Origin: Flavobacteriales bacterium
Lineage (GTDB): Bacteria; Bacteroidota; Bacteroidia; Flavobacteriales_D; Sanyastnellaceae
NCBI GenBank assembly: GCA_002863125.1
Contig: PKEB01000015.1
Coordinates: forward strand, 29,961-93,960
DNA length: 64,000 bases
Direction: 5' to 3'
Numbering within the stretch: the stretch's first letter is position 1; every line of letters starts with the position of its first letter. The position numbers were made by a program, and so were the translations under genes. Positions 7,901-16,355 of the stretch are shown in pieces. The notes beneath the pieces were generated by a model that was given only the letters and a program-made list of their open reading frames with translations, made no database searches and was not told the origin of the DNA.

Positions 7901-9873
7901 GGACAGATCAATCCAAAAGAGGCTAAGAAAAGTAACAAATCCTCAATGCTTATAAATCCACTTCCGTTAACGTCTCCCGGGCAACCCGTAACTGAAGCAA
8001 ATTCGCACGAACCATCATCATGATTTGCGATAGCATTAAAGTTTGAAGCTTGCACGTATGTGCATCCTGCAAGGATCGGTGTTTGGCATGAACCGTCGTC
8101 GGCTACCGCAAAAGGGTTGAATTCGAGAAAGTTGGGGTCCATGCATCCTTCTGTATTGCAGTTACCCGGTTCGGCTATTATCAGATTGTATTGCACAGCC
8201 TCGGCAAGGCCGGTGGATTCGTCTAATTCAAACATTGCTTGAGTACTTGAATTTGAGAAAACTTCGCCATCAAAAACTATAGGTTCACATGACTCAATTG
8301 TTATGATAGTATCTGCAGAAGCTCTTGAAAATGCTAAAATCGAAAAAGGTGGCACTGTAAAAGTGACTGTATCAGGTTCTAAAGCCCCGAATCCGTTGAG
8401 ACTCTCAACATTTTCCGGGCCCCCTTCAGAATACGGAGAACTGATACCATTTATGAGTACAGATTTGTCCGATTCATTTTCTGCATTGAGAATGTCCCAG
8501 TGAATGAAAGGAAAATTCGAGGATGTAGTGGGCCATGACACCGTACGCGAGAATTGCCCGGAATTGACCAGGATTCCTCCTTTGGCGCCATTCGCATGAG
8601 TAGTTTCATAAGCCGTCAAATGAAGGTAGTTTGTCTCCATTCGCTGAATCGCGTAACCAAGATATTTCTGGAGCAGCCAATATGTATAAAAAATTGGACG
8701 TGGCGCTCCGTCGGGCAAGCCCGGGGTATTCTGGGCAAGAAGGCCATGACTTCCTCCATCCTCTGAAACTCCTCCTTGAATATTCCAAATCAGGGACATC
8801 TCAAAACCTTCCATAATTTGCTCCAAAAGAACACGCGAAATAAAAAGGGCATTAGCCATCGCCACCTCGCGATGCCCCGTATTAGAATTGAATTCGGTGA
8901 ATGCCACAGGGAAATGATTCGCTGGTTTATCGGTGTATAGGTTAACCATATCAGCGACGGCTTCAGCATCCTCTGAAACTTCTACAATACTGCCCATCAT
9001 CTGGTCGTATGTGATATTATTCTCATTAGGCGCCCAAGCGAAGTAATCATGAACGACGAGAAAATCGGCGTCGTTTTCAACCTCAGGCAGGACTTGCGCC
9101 GTCCAATCGTTGTATTCTTGATCAATGGGATAAATGACCGCACCAAGCTGTATTGTTGGATCTACGGATTTCATTGAATCAGCGAAAACCCTAAAAATTT
9201 GACCGTACATCTCCCCGGTCAGGAGCTCCCCCTCCACCATAGATCCCGCTTGCCAACTCCCATAATTTTCGTTTCCGATTTCCCAATAGCGCACATATTT
9301 ACCGAGTGTTTGATTCACGTACCTTACCCAGTCAGCGGCATAGCTTGCGGCTTGTTCAACCCGGTCCAAACCCCATCCATAACGCGCATAGGAAAAATTT
9401 ACTACTAAAACGGGCTCTCCTCCGATTGAATCGCACAGTAAAAAAAGTTCGTCAGTACCCATACTTGACCCGTCTGGATTAATCAAGTCAGATGCGGTAA
9501 CCACGTCATCCTGCCGGATGAGTGCAGGCGGATTACCATCCCAAAAATACCGATTCGCTCCATTTCCACCTGGGAACCGAATGAATCCTGGGCCAACTGT
9601 TTTGCTCCTTGCGATTATTATGGAATCAGATGCAGAATCGTCTCCTAGAAAATGATTGTGCGTATATCCAAAATGAGTGGTTCTAATCGGTTTTAACGGC
9701 CCTTGCACGGTTAGGACAGATTGAGAGACACTTCCATCATTCAAAGAAGACATCAATACTGTCACAGGAGCATCAAATTCCCTAGAAATAGCCAATGGAA
9801 AAACTTCATCATTTTGGCATAGCAATGACCCTATAGCAAGCGATTGAAGAAAAAAGATAACGAACCATTTCAT
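7897..9873 (-). CDS. Clan GH-A glycoside hydrolase with surface tail
   Basis: A 658-residue relative of the next gene. It has a signal peptide, RFPGGNGANRYFW, acid/base motif WEIGNEN (Glu202), a VVHDYF strand and nucleophile motif FTEFN (Glu327). After the catalytic part come two short Cys-containing repeats of the type GCxxxxAxNxxxxAxxDDGSC, then an EF-hand-like end DVNGSGxxxxEDLLLFLASFGLIC. The ATG at 9873 is preferred to a TTG two codons earlier. Both catalytic Glu residues are present, so the enzyme should be active. The tail replaces the usual T9SS domain; see findings. Confidence 0.8.
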   Translation of the reverse strand: MKWFVIFFLQSLAIGSLLCQNDEVFPLAISREFDAPVTVLMSSLNDGSVSQSVLTVQGPLKPIRTTHFGYTHNHFLGDDSASDSIIIARSKTVGPGFIRFPGGNGANRYFWDGNPPALIRQDDVVTASDLINPDGSSMGTDELFLLCDSIGGEPVLVVNFSYARYGWGLDRVEQAASYAADWVRYVNQTLGKYVRYWEIGNENYGSWQAGSMVEGELLTGEMYGQIFRVFADSMKSVDPTIQLGAVIYPIDQEYNDWTAQVLPEVENDADFLVVHDYFAWAPNENNITYDQMMGSIVEVSEDAEAVADMVNLYTDKPANHFPVAFTEFNSNTGHREVAMANALFISRVLLEQIMEGFEMSLIWNIQGGVSEDGGSHGLLAQNTPGLPDGAPRPIFYTYWLLQKYLGYAIQRMETNYLHLTAYETTHANGAKGGILVNSGQFSRTVSWPTTSSNFPFIHWDILNAENESDKSVLINGISSPYSEGGPENVESLNGFGALEPDTVTFTVPPFSILAFSRASADTIITIESCEPIVFDGEVFSNSSTQAMFELDESTGLAEAVQYNLIIAEPGNCNTEGCMDPNFLEFNPFAVADDGSCQTPILAGCTYVQASNFNAIANHDDGSCEFASVTGCPGDVNGSGFISIEDLLLFLASFGLICP

Positions 9874-9894
9874 GGTCAAGGGCAGATTCCAATT

Positions 9895-11595
9895 TTACCT
9901 TTTGATGACCCTGAAAGTTTCAATCAGTTGGCCATCAGCAGAAGTCCTTAGCTTAATAAAATACAAACCTGGTTCTAGTCCATGCAACGGGATCATCGAC
10001 ACATTATCCTGCTTCGAAGTATTAATAAGCCTTCCTGAATGCGACGATATTTCGAAGCGATAATTCTCGAAGTTTGTCGGCGCCTCAATTATTAAATAAT
10101 CGCTTGCGGGATTTGGAAATAAGCGAAATCCTAATTCGCTTCTGACTCGGGCCACCTGGGTCGTTTCGGGGCATTCGTAGTCTTCCGGATTGAGTGTGGC
10201 ACCGTCAATGTAATATACGCCTTGAGATAAAAACTGGATTTTCACAACACGTATTCCTTCATTGACAGTACTGTCTGCAGTGAATTGCCAGCAGAACTCA
10301 GTCCAGTCCGTTGAAGTTGTTTTGGTTTCGCTGTGTAATGCAGTGAAGGGGAAATCAGCATACGCAGTCATAAGATTGAATTCTAGTCCATCTGTACTTC
10401 CTTTCATCCATATGCTTACTGAGTAGGTAGAATCTTCCACCATACCGGATCGGCAACTAGAAAGCTGTATTGATGAGTTTTGCTCCCCCGGGCTATTCAC
10501 CTCGGCATAAGCACTTACAACACCATCGTAAGTGGTCGCAGGAGTCGCTGATATTGTAGCCGAAGCATCTTCCGAGACCGAGGTCACCCACGACTCCAAA
10601 GCCAATTCAAAATTTCCGTTACAGATAGCAGGAGTAGGCGGGATTTCTTCAATCCACACATCATCAATCCAATATTCGCCTTCATTTGGGAAGGCAAATT
10701 TTGCCAGCCTTATCCCGTTAGTTTCCTCTTCAGCATAGGCTATAAACGAATACTGCTGCCACTCAGTCGTCAGTGTAGCGTCAAGACTACCAAAAACTGT
10801 GTATGGTGGATTTTGAAGTGATGCTTTCGCTTCAATTGTCACGCTGGGGTCATTCGACTTTGCCCAGAAATGCACCATGATAGAGGTCGCCTGAGGCAAA
10901 AATGATGAGCAACTCGAAAATATGGGCGTTCCCAGTTCTGTATCAGACACGGTTAATTTGACAGAAGAGTTGCCATTTACAGCCTCAGATTGGTCAACTT
11001 CAGCTGCAATAGCACCATTATTCTGATTGACTGCCCAAGAGTCAAAGCCATTTTCGAAATTTCCTTGGCAGACTTCAGGGGTAAGGTCGAATACCTCGAT
11101 TTGAATATCATCTATCATCGCGAGGCCTTCGCTCAAAAATTTGAATTTTGCCAAACGAATGTCTGCTAGATAGTCTTCAGTTACACTTCCAACAATTTCA
11201 TACTGTGTCCATTCTGGGCCAAGTGTAAAGTTCCCTGTTGCGAAATTGTTATAACCTGGAGTAGCTTTTGATATTGTCGCAAGGACTTCAACGTTATTTT
11301 CCGATCTCGCCCAAAAGGACATCCTGTAGTTTTGATTCGCGATCATATCGGAAACACATGAACTTAAGACACATGTTCCGGAACTGATGTTTTCAATTGA
11401 AATTAAGGCGCCAACTTGTCCTGCAAATGCCGCTGTCGTTGAAGTATCAAAAGACGCTACTGCGCCATTATTAGCGAAGTTTTGCCAATCCGATAATCCC
11501 GATTCAAAAGAGGCGTTGCAAACTCCTTCAACTTGGGAGTGACTTTGAAAGTAAGATGTGCATATTGTCAGGAAGAGTATGAATCGTTTCATCAT
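9895..11595 (-). CDS. T9SS-exported protein with three CBM4/9-like modules
   Basis: A 566-residue secreted protein without a visible catalytic domain. After the signal peptide there are three jelly-roll modules of about 145-150 residues each, starting near residues 24, 172 and 322. Each opens with (V/I)CxxxFExxxxxW and holds SFWARS / HFWAKS / SIWMKG and a late xxDDIxIE or xIDGATL strand, as in CenC-type (CBM4/9) carbohydrate-binding modules. The last 75 residues form a T9SS type-A sorting domain (FRLFPNPASDYL ... FIKLRT). It likely binds polysaccharide at the cell surface. It is the first gene of the three-gene unit with the two GH-A enzymes. Confidence 0.78.
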   Translation of the reverse strand: MMKRFILFLTICTSYFQSHSQVEGVCNASFESGLSDWQNFANNGAVASFDTSTTAAFAGQVGALISIENISSGTCVLSSCVSDMIANQNYRMSFWARSENNVEVLATISKATPGYNNFATGNFTLGPEWTQYEIVGSVTEDYLADIRLAKFKFLSEGLAMIDDIQIEVFDLTPEVCQGNFENGFDSWAVNQNNGAIAAEVDQSEAVNGNSSVKLTVSDTELGTPIFSSCSSFLPQATSIMVHFWAKSNDPSVTIEAKASLQNPPYTVFGSLDATLTTEWQQYSFIAYAEEETNGIRLAKFAFPNEGEYWIDDVWIEEIPPTPAICNGNFELALESWVTSVSEDASATISATPATTYDGVVSAYAEVNSPGEQNSSIQLSSCRSGMVEDSTYSVSIWMKGSTDGLEFNLMTAYADFPFTALHSETKTTSTDWTEFCWQFTADSTVNEGIRVVKIQFLSQGVYYIDGATLNPEDYECPETTQVARVRSELGFRLFPNPASDYLIIEAPTNFENYRFEISSHSGRLINTSKQDNVSMIPLHGLEPGLYFIKLRTSADGQLIETFRVIKR

Positions 11596-11741
11596 GCTTG
11601 TTTTTGGCTAGGTTGCTTCGGATTATGAGCCCCATTCGTGAGAGAATCTACGAAAAAACTGCTGATTTCGCCGTGTCGATTGAGACTAATTTTCTCGCCT
11701 GGAAGAGATAATTAAATCAAGCTATTTGTGAAGCACCATAT

Positions 11742-12737
11742 CTAAAAAGGCTCGTCGGGAGTAAGGATGATATAGTCGGCGTCAAAACCGAACGTGCCAT
11801 CTGCGGTACCTACTTGGCTTATAGTTATATCTAATCTCAAAATATTATCAAGATCAAGAAGCCCTCCGTTTACAGCAACATTGTTGCCTGACAAATCCAA
11901 GGATAAATCGGATAAAGGCAGATTCATTCTTTGCCATTGGCCGTCTGCCGCTATTGGCACTTTCGTTGTGAAAACTTCGTCATCACCGGAATTGATGATT
12001 CCGTCATCATTTGAGTCTTCGAATACTTTAATCACTGTCGCAGAACCTTCGAATTCGCTTCTTAGGTGCAGATTCAAAAACGAATCTGCGACTGTAATAT
12101 TTGATAATGTGGCTGGATCCATTGTGATTCGTAGTGCACCAAACCAAGTTGCAGGTCCCGATCCAAACCCGGTCATATATGTTGAGCCTTCAACAGCATC
12201 AGGGGCGTTATTGACTGTTTCCAAATATTCTGTAAAGTCGCCACTGGTTAAGCTGAAAGCAGAGGGATCTTCGAAAGATGTTAGCAACACGCCTTTGAAC
12301 GATAAATCAGGCTGTTCCCAGACAAAAACAGAATCTAATTGGGTGCTTTGAGGATGATCATCGAATTCAAGAACACAATGCACCCACTCCATAGGGCCGA
12401 AAAAAACATCGTCACAATCTCCTCCCCAACTAACGTCAGATAAATTGGCTCCTTTTCCCGAAATAGAATATTTGGCACCCGAAGACTGGCCTGTGAGCGA
12501 AAGGGTATAATCCACTTCTAAGTTGAAATCAGCTGAAAATTCGACCTTCTCGTTTGCCTCAAAATGAACCCCGTTGGGGCTATTGTTAGAGAACGCGGTC
12601 AATAATTCCAGCTCACCATAAAGCCCACTCAAATCAGGGCCAAGAGGTTCCTCTTTTGCACACCCAACGAAAGCTAAGATGATAACAAGACTTCGAGACA
12701 ATATCCAAGGGTTTGGGGATGGATTTAGGAGAGTCAT
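11742..12737 (-). CDS. Lipoprotein of the polysaccharide block
   Basis: A 331-residue predicted lipoprotein with hydrophobic core SLVIILAFVGC and the lipidated Cys at residue 26. The body is acidic and beta-rich, and holds DSNDDGIINSGDDE, a possible calcium-binding loop, and an end pattern like carbohydrate-binding sandwiches (LRLDITISQ). The ATG at 12737 is chosen over one 11 codons upstream because it starts one base after the preceding stop. It fills the position where a SusD protein would normally be, but it shows no SusD-like helical repeats. Confidence 0.65.
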   Translation of the reverse strand: MTLLNPSPNPWILSRSLVIILAFVGCAKEEPLGPDLSGLYGELELLTAFSNNSPNGVHFEANEKVEFSADFNLEVDYTLSLTGQSSGAKYSISGKGANLSDVSWGGDCDDVFFGPMEWVHCVLEFDDHPQSTQLDSVFVWEQPDLSFKGVLLTSFEDPSAFSLTSGDFTEYLETVNNAPDAVEGSTYMTGFGSGPATWFGALRITMDPATLSNITVADSFLNLHLRSEFEGSATVIKVFEDSNDDGIINSGDDEVFTTKVPIAADGQWQRMNLPLSDLSLDLSGNNVAVNGGLLDLDNILRLDITISQVGTADGTFGFDADYIILTPDEPF

Positions 12738-12738
12738 T

Positions 12739-14475
12739 TCAAAAAGTAGTTGTAAATAAAAATAATACACGCGAGATGACCGCTGACTGATTAATTGAAT
12801 AGTTGTCTAAAGCCCAATGCTGCCATTGAATAGTTGCTTGGGTGTTATCATTTAGGCTCCACTTTAACCCAATCGCTTGAATCTTATCGTCAAGATCGAG
12901 CACTATTCGGTCGAAATCAGTTATTACAAAATCCACATCCCTCTCAGCTAGATACTCTGTGCCTCGTGCGTTGATAAATTTTGCACCATACAGAAGCGAT
13001 ATTGATTCAATTATTTCCCAGTGTCCACCTATGTCGAAGAGCCGAGTTTTCAGATTGACAGGGTCAATTAAATTGTTATCTCTTCGTACGTTTTGCAATC
13101 TACACCCGCCGTTGATTATTAGCTTTCTTTTTCCTTCCCAGAGTGAAGACAATGCAAAGTGACCTTTCGTCTCGTAATTTGTGTAACACCGTCTTCTACT
13201 CACTCCCTCAGGGGTTAAATCTTGCTGGATTGATGAAACCAATTTAAGAGACCAGCGCTCCCCTATACTACCCCTCGCAATCTGCAAAGAAATTCCTCTG
13301 CGATTCGGAGTGGATTTACCATAGGGACTGGCGGTGCCGTATCTCGCGTCATAAGACATTAATTCTCTCTGCACCAGCTGGTTCCATGGTCTTTCTCCGC
13401 GGGGTAAATATGATGATGTTAAGAGATCTCCTTGAGATAAATCACGATTCCAGTTACCATTATTAATCTGTGCAAACGAGCTGGGAACTTGATTGAATCG
13501 TATTCTTTTTGATTGTGAGGCTGGAGATATGTACGTATCTGCTACCGAATGAGCTTCTACAGTTGCGCTCCATTTATTAGACCAAAAAGTTGAACCTTGA
13601 ATATCCCAAAATCCACCTCGAATATTATTACCGTTGTCGAATGGTGAAGAGGATGGATTGGCAGCTGAGGAACTGAAAGAACCACCGGCTTCACCTCGAA
13701 TTAAAACGGATGCAATCGAAAGTGAAAAGTCAGCGCTGAGTGCAGCCACATTAAGGCTCGATCCGCCAGGAACTGTATTTCCGAGCACGGCAAAATCCTG
13801 TGCTCTAATTGCCAAGTCAATTTTGGGCTTAGTAATGTTAATTTCAACACCACCCATTAAAACCTCTGGCCGAATTATTTCGTCTGATGCTTGTATTCGC
13901 GATATGAAATTTGAAATCTTAAAAATAGAACTATCGCCTAGTGTCCAAAGGCCTTGGAACTTAGCTCCTTTCAGCCTCCATTGATTGCCCTCAGAGAAAT
14001 TCTCATAATCTTGTAATTCTCTCCATTGGGCAAAAAGTTCAGATTCGCCAACATTACCTTCCGCATTATTATTCCAAATCGTGAAGGGTGTCCACGAAAC
14101 GTCAATGTCACCAATTTCATAATGCCATATTTTGGTGATTTGACCTGAAATGACAATCCGACGCAATTGAGCATAAGAAGCGCTTGTATCGAAGAGGGCG
14201 AGGTTGGTGCCAAGCCGCAGTTCTGAGTAAACTTCAGCTTTTGGAGTTAATCTTCCGCGGATTGCTAGATCAATTAAAGCATGCGATTCGACGTCGATAT
14301 CCCTGCTTACTGAATCTTCGTTCGATAAGTAGCCAACATTAGTTACGCCTCTTGAGTACCCTCCTAATTCGAATTGAGGGAATTGACATATTGCAGAATT
14401 CAGAAAAATTATTCCCAAGGAAAGCAATGGCAGACGAGGGGATGAACGATGATTAGACCTGCTTACTGATATCAT
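12739..14475 (-). CDS. Outer-membrane beta-barrel protein
   Basis: A 578-residue protein with a signal peptide (LLSLGIIFLNSAICQ) followed by many short amphipathic strands alternating with polar loops, ending in a Phe. No plug domain or TonB box is seen, so it is not a SusC. The best guess is a porin-like or alginate-export-like barrel that passes saccharides. It sits between another barrel gene (overlapping start/stop, TGATG) and the lipoprotein. Family not recognised. Confidence 0.6.
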   Translation of the reverse strand: MISVSRSNHRSSPRLPLLSLGIIFLNSAICQFPQFELGGYSRGVTNVGYLSNEDSVSRDIDVESHALIDLAIRGRLTPKAEVYSELRLGTNLALFDTSASYAQLRRIVISGQITKIWHYEIGDIDVSWTPFTIWNNNAEGNVGESELFAQWRELQDYENFSEGNQWRLKGAKFQGLWTLGDSSIFKISNFISRIQASDEIIRPEVLMGGVEINITKPKIDLAIRAQDFAVLGNTVPGGSSLNVAALSADFSLSIASVLIRGEAGGSFSSSAANPSSSPFDNGNNIRGGFWDIQGSTFWSNKWSATVEAHSVADTYISPASQSKRIRFNQVPSSFAQINNGNWNRDLSQGDLLTSSYLPRGERPWNQLVQRELMSYDARYGTASPYGKSTPNRRGISLQIARGSIGERWSLKLVSSIQQDLTPEGVSRRRCYTNYETKGHFALSSLWEGKRKLIINGGCRLQNVRRDNNLIDPVNLKTRLFDIGGHWEIIESISLLYGAKFINARGTEYLAERDVDFVITDFDRIVLDLDDKIQAIGLKWSLNDNTQATIQWQHWALDNYSINQSAVISRVLFLFTTTF

Positions 14476-16355
14476 CAGAAGTGAATTTTTAGTTCAATTG
14501 TAGACTCCCAGCCTTGGAATCGAGATGATGTAATTGACTGGTCAAAGTAATCGACGCGTTTATATCTGAAAAAAAGAGTCGATGATTTGGTCATACTAAT
14601 ATCTATTCCCGTGCCGAGGGCCGCGCCGAGGCCATCCAAGTAACTATATTCTTGTTCTTCTAGCCCATCTCGAGGGCTGGTAAATTCATTACCCTTAATT
14701 CGCTCAAGTCCGCCATATAGAATCCACGCACAGCGATTTCCAAAGGGAAAATAGGTGTCCATTTCGTGATATTGAGCGCTGACAATTGCAGAATCACCAA
14801 ACTTTGGCAACATTGAGAGCCCGTGTTGAGTGGATAGGTATTCTCCTAGGTAAAAAATGAAAAATGGCCTCTCAAACAGTTCCCCTTTAACCTTCGCATT
14901 TAATCGCACTGCGTTGAAACCTTTGATGCCTAATTGATGACCTTCAGAAGTTATTCCGATTCTTTGGTACGCCCCCCTGAAAAAAGTAGTGATCGCGTTA
15001 TTTGGCCCTGTGGCAGATTGAAACCGATCGACTCGTGACATGTAAAGTCCAGTAACCTTGTGATAAAAAGTTATGTCCGATGGCAGATTCTGAATTTCTC
15101 TAGAGATTAAATAGCCGAGGTTTATTCTTAACCGACCTATCCCGAACGTCGAAGAAAATCTTGCACTAGCGCGATTATTGGCAACCAAATGCATTGGGGT
15201 GAGGACTGCACCGAAAGGTCGTGCTCCGTCTTGAACGTTTGCGCCATTGAAAGAAGACGTTTCAGAGCTAAAACCATCCACGGAAGTATTGATCAGTGCA
15301 GAGTGTAGATTAACAAAATTGGGTGTAACTGCGAACAGTTCAACGTCCAATGGGAAGTTCAATTTTCTTTTTGGGATGCTCAAGAGCATTTTGAATGCAA
15401 CACCTGAACCTTGGCTATTCTCAGCGTCAATTCTATGCTTTCCGAAAGCGAGTTCACTTTTGACACCAAGGTTTTTCAGTCGGCCTTCATGTGCAAGAGA
15501 AAGGATATTGACCCCAAATTTTTCACCATTTCTCCAGGCATCTAGGCCTCGTGAGTTCATACTGCCGACGTGAAAAGTTTGAAGACGATACTGCTTGCTG
15601 AGCCTACCCGCCATTATAAAGTCAGGGAGTGAGGGGAGATTAAAGGGTGTTTTCCCGACAACCATCTCGAAATCAATTAGCCCTGGGAGATCCAGTGCTT
15701 GCAATCTCAAACCATTCAATTGCCGTTTGCCAAAGTCTACCTCCCGTATATAGTCCGAGCGACTGTAGTAGCTATCGTGTTGTACGGCAATGGGCCAAAC
15801 ATATGTCCAGGCATTGCGGTCAAACAACGAGTTTTGGACCTGTTTTGCCGAACTCATTAAAAAGTCACCTAATTCCACAAATTGTGTTCCTCCAAATGAT
15901 ACTCTAAACTTTCCTTTCGAAGTTGACGCTCCGGTAGATAAAACCACACCTTGACGAGATAAGCGAAAAATCCTGTTGTCATCGACCATATTTGTCATCG
16001 GGTCGAAAGTCAAAAGTTGCAAGGCCACGAAACTGTTAGCTGTCGGTCTTGCGAGAATATTGATGTTAAAATTGGGGGTATTGAATTCGTCGTCCGTCCT
16101 TATAACCAAAGGCGTATTGCTATCACCAAAGTGTACATTTAGCTTTCTCGCATACCCCATGAAACGATAGTAACCTTTTATTTCAAGTGGAATTTTCTTA
16201 GTGTCTTGTCCAATTCTTATTTTTTGAAATTTATCTGGTTCTGGTTGTGTGGAATCTGTGCTGACACTTTGTCCCACCAAGATTATCGTAATGCACGAGA
16301 AAATCAGTCCAAACAGTAACTTGATAAAATGTACTTTATGTGGCACCCTAAGCAT
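14475..16355 (-). CDS. Outer-membrane beta-barrel protein
   Basis: A 626-residue protein with a signal peptide (LLFGLIFSCITIILVGQ), a charged linker, then a long run of amphipathic strands starting at IKGYYRFMGYARKLN and ending IELKIHF with a terminal Phe. This pattern suits a large porin-like barrel. There is no TonB box or plug. The start lies inside the 5' end of the divergent sulfatase gene, because both proteins need their signal peptides. It is the first gene of the barrel-barrel-lipoprotein unit. Confidence 0.6.
   Translation of the reverse strand: MLRVPHKVHFIKLLFGLIFSCITIILVGQSVSTDSTQPEPDKFQKIRIGQDTKKIPLEIKGYYRFMGYARKLNVHFGDSNTPLVIRTDDEFNTPNFNINILARPTANSFVALQLLTFDPMTNMVDDNRIFRLSRQGVVLSTGASTSKGKFRVSFGGTQFVELGDFLMSSAKQVQNSLFDRNAWTYVWPIAVQHDSYYSRSDYIREVDFGKRQLNGLRLQALDLPGLIDFEMVVGKTPFNLPSLPDFIMAGRLSKQYRLQTFHVGSMNSRGLDAWRNGEKFGVNILSLAHEGRLKNLGVKSELAFGKHRIDAENSQGSGVAFKMLLSIPKRKLNFPLDVELFAVTPNFVNLHSALINTSVDGFSSETSSFNGANVQDGARPFGAVLTPMHLVANNRASARFSSTFGIGRLRINLGYLISREIQNLPSDITFYHKVTGLYMSRVDRFQSATGPNNAITTFFRGAYQRIGITSEGHQLGIKGFNAVRLNAKVKGELFERPFFIFYLGEYLSTQHGLSMLPKFGDSAIVSAQYHEMDTYFPFGNRCAWILYGGLERIKGNEFTSPRDGLEEQEYSYLDGLGAALGTGIDISMTKSSTLFFRYKRVDYFDQSITSSRFQGWESTIELKIHF

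Noticed and set aside
12739..16355. SusC-type TonB-dependent receptors
   Set aside because: The proteins are too short (578 and 626 residues against about 1000) and show no plug domain or TonB box.
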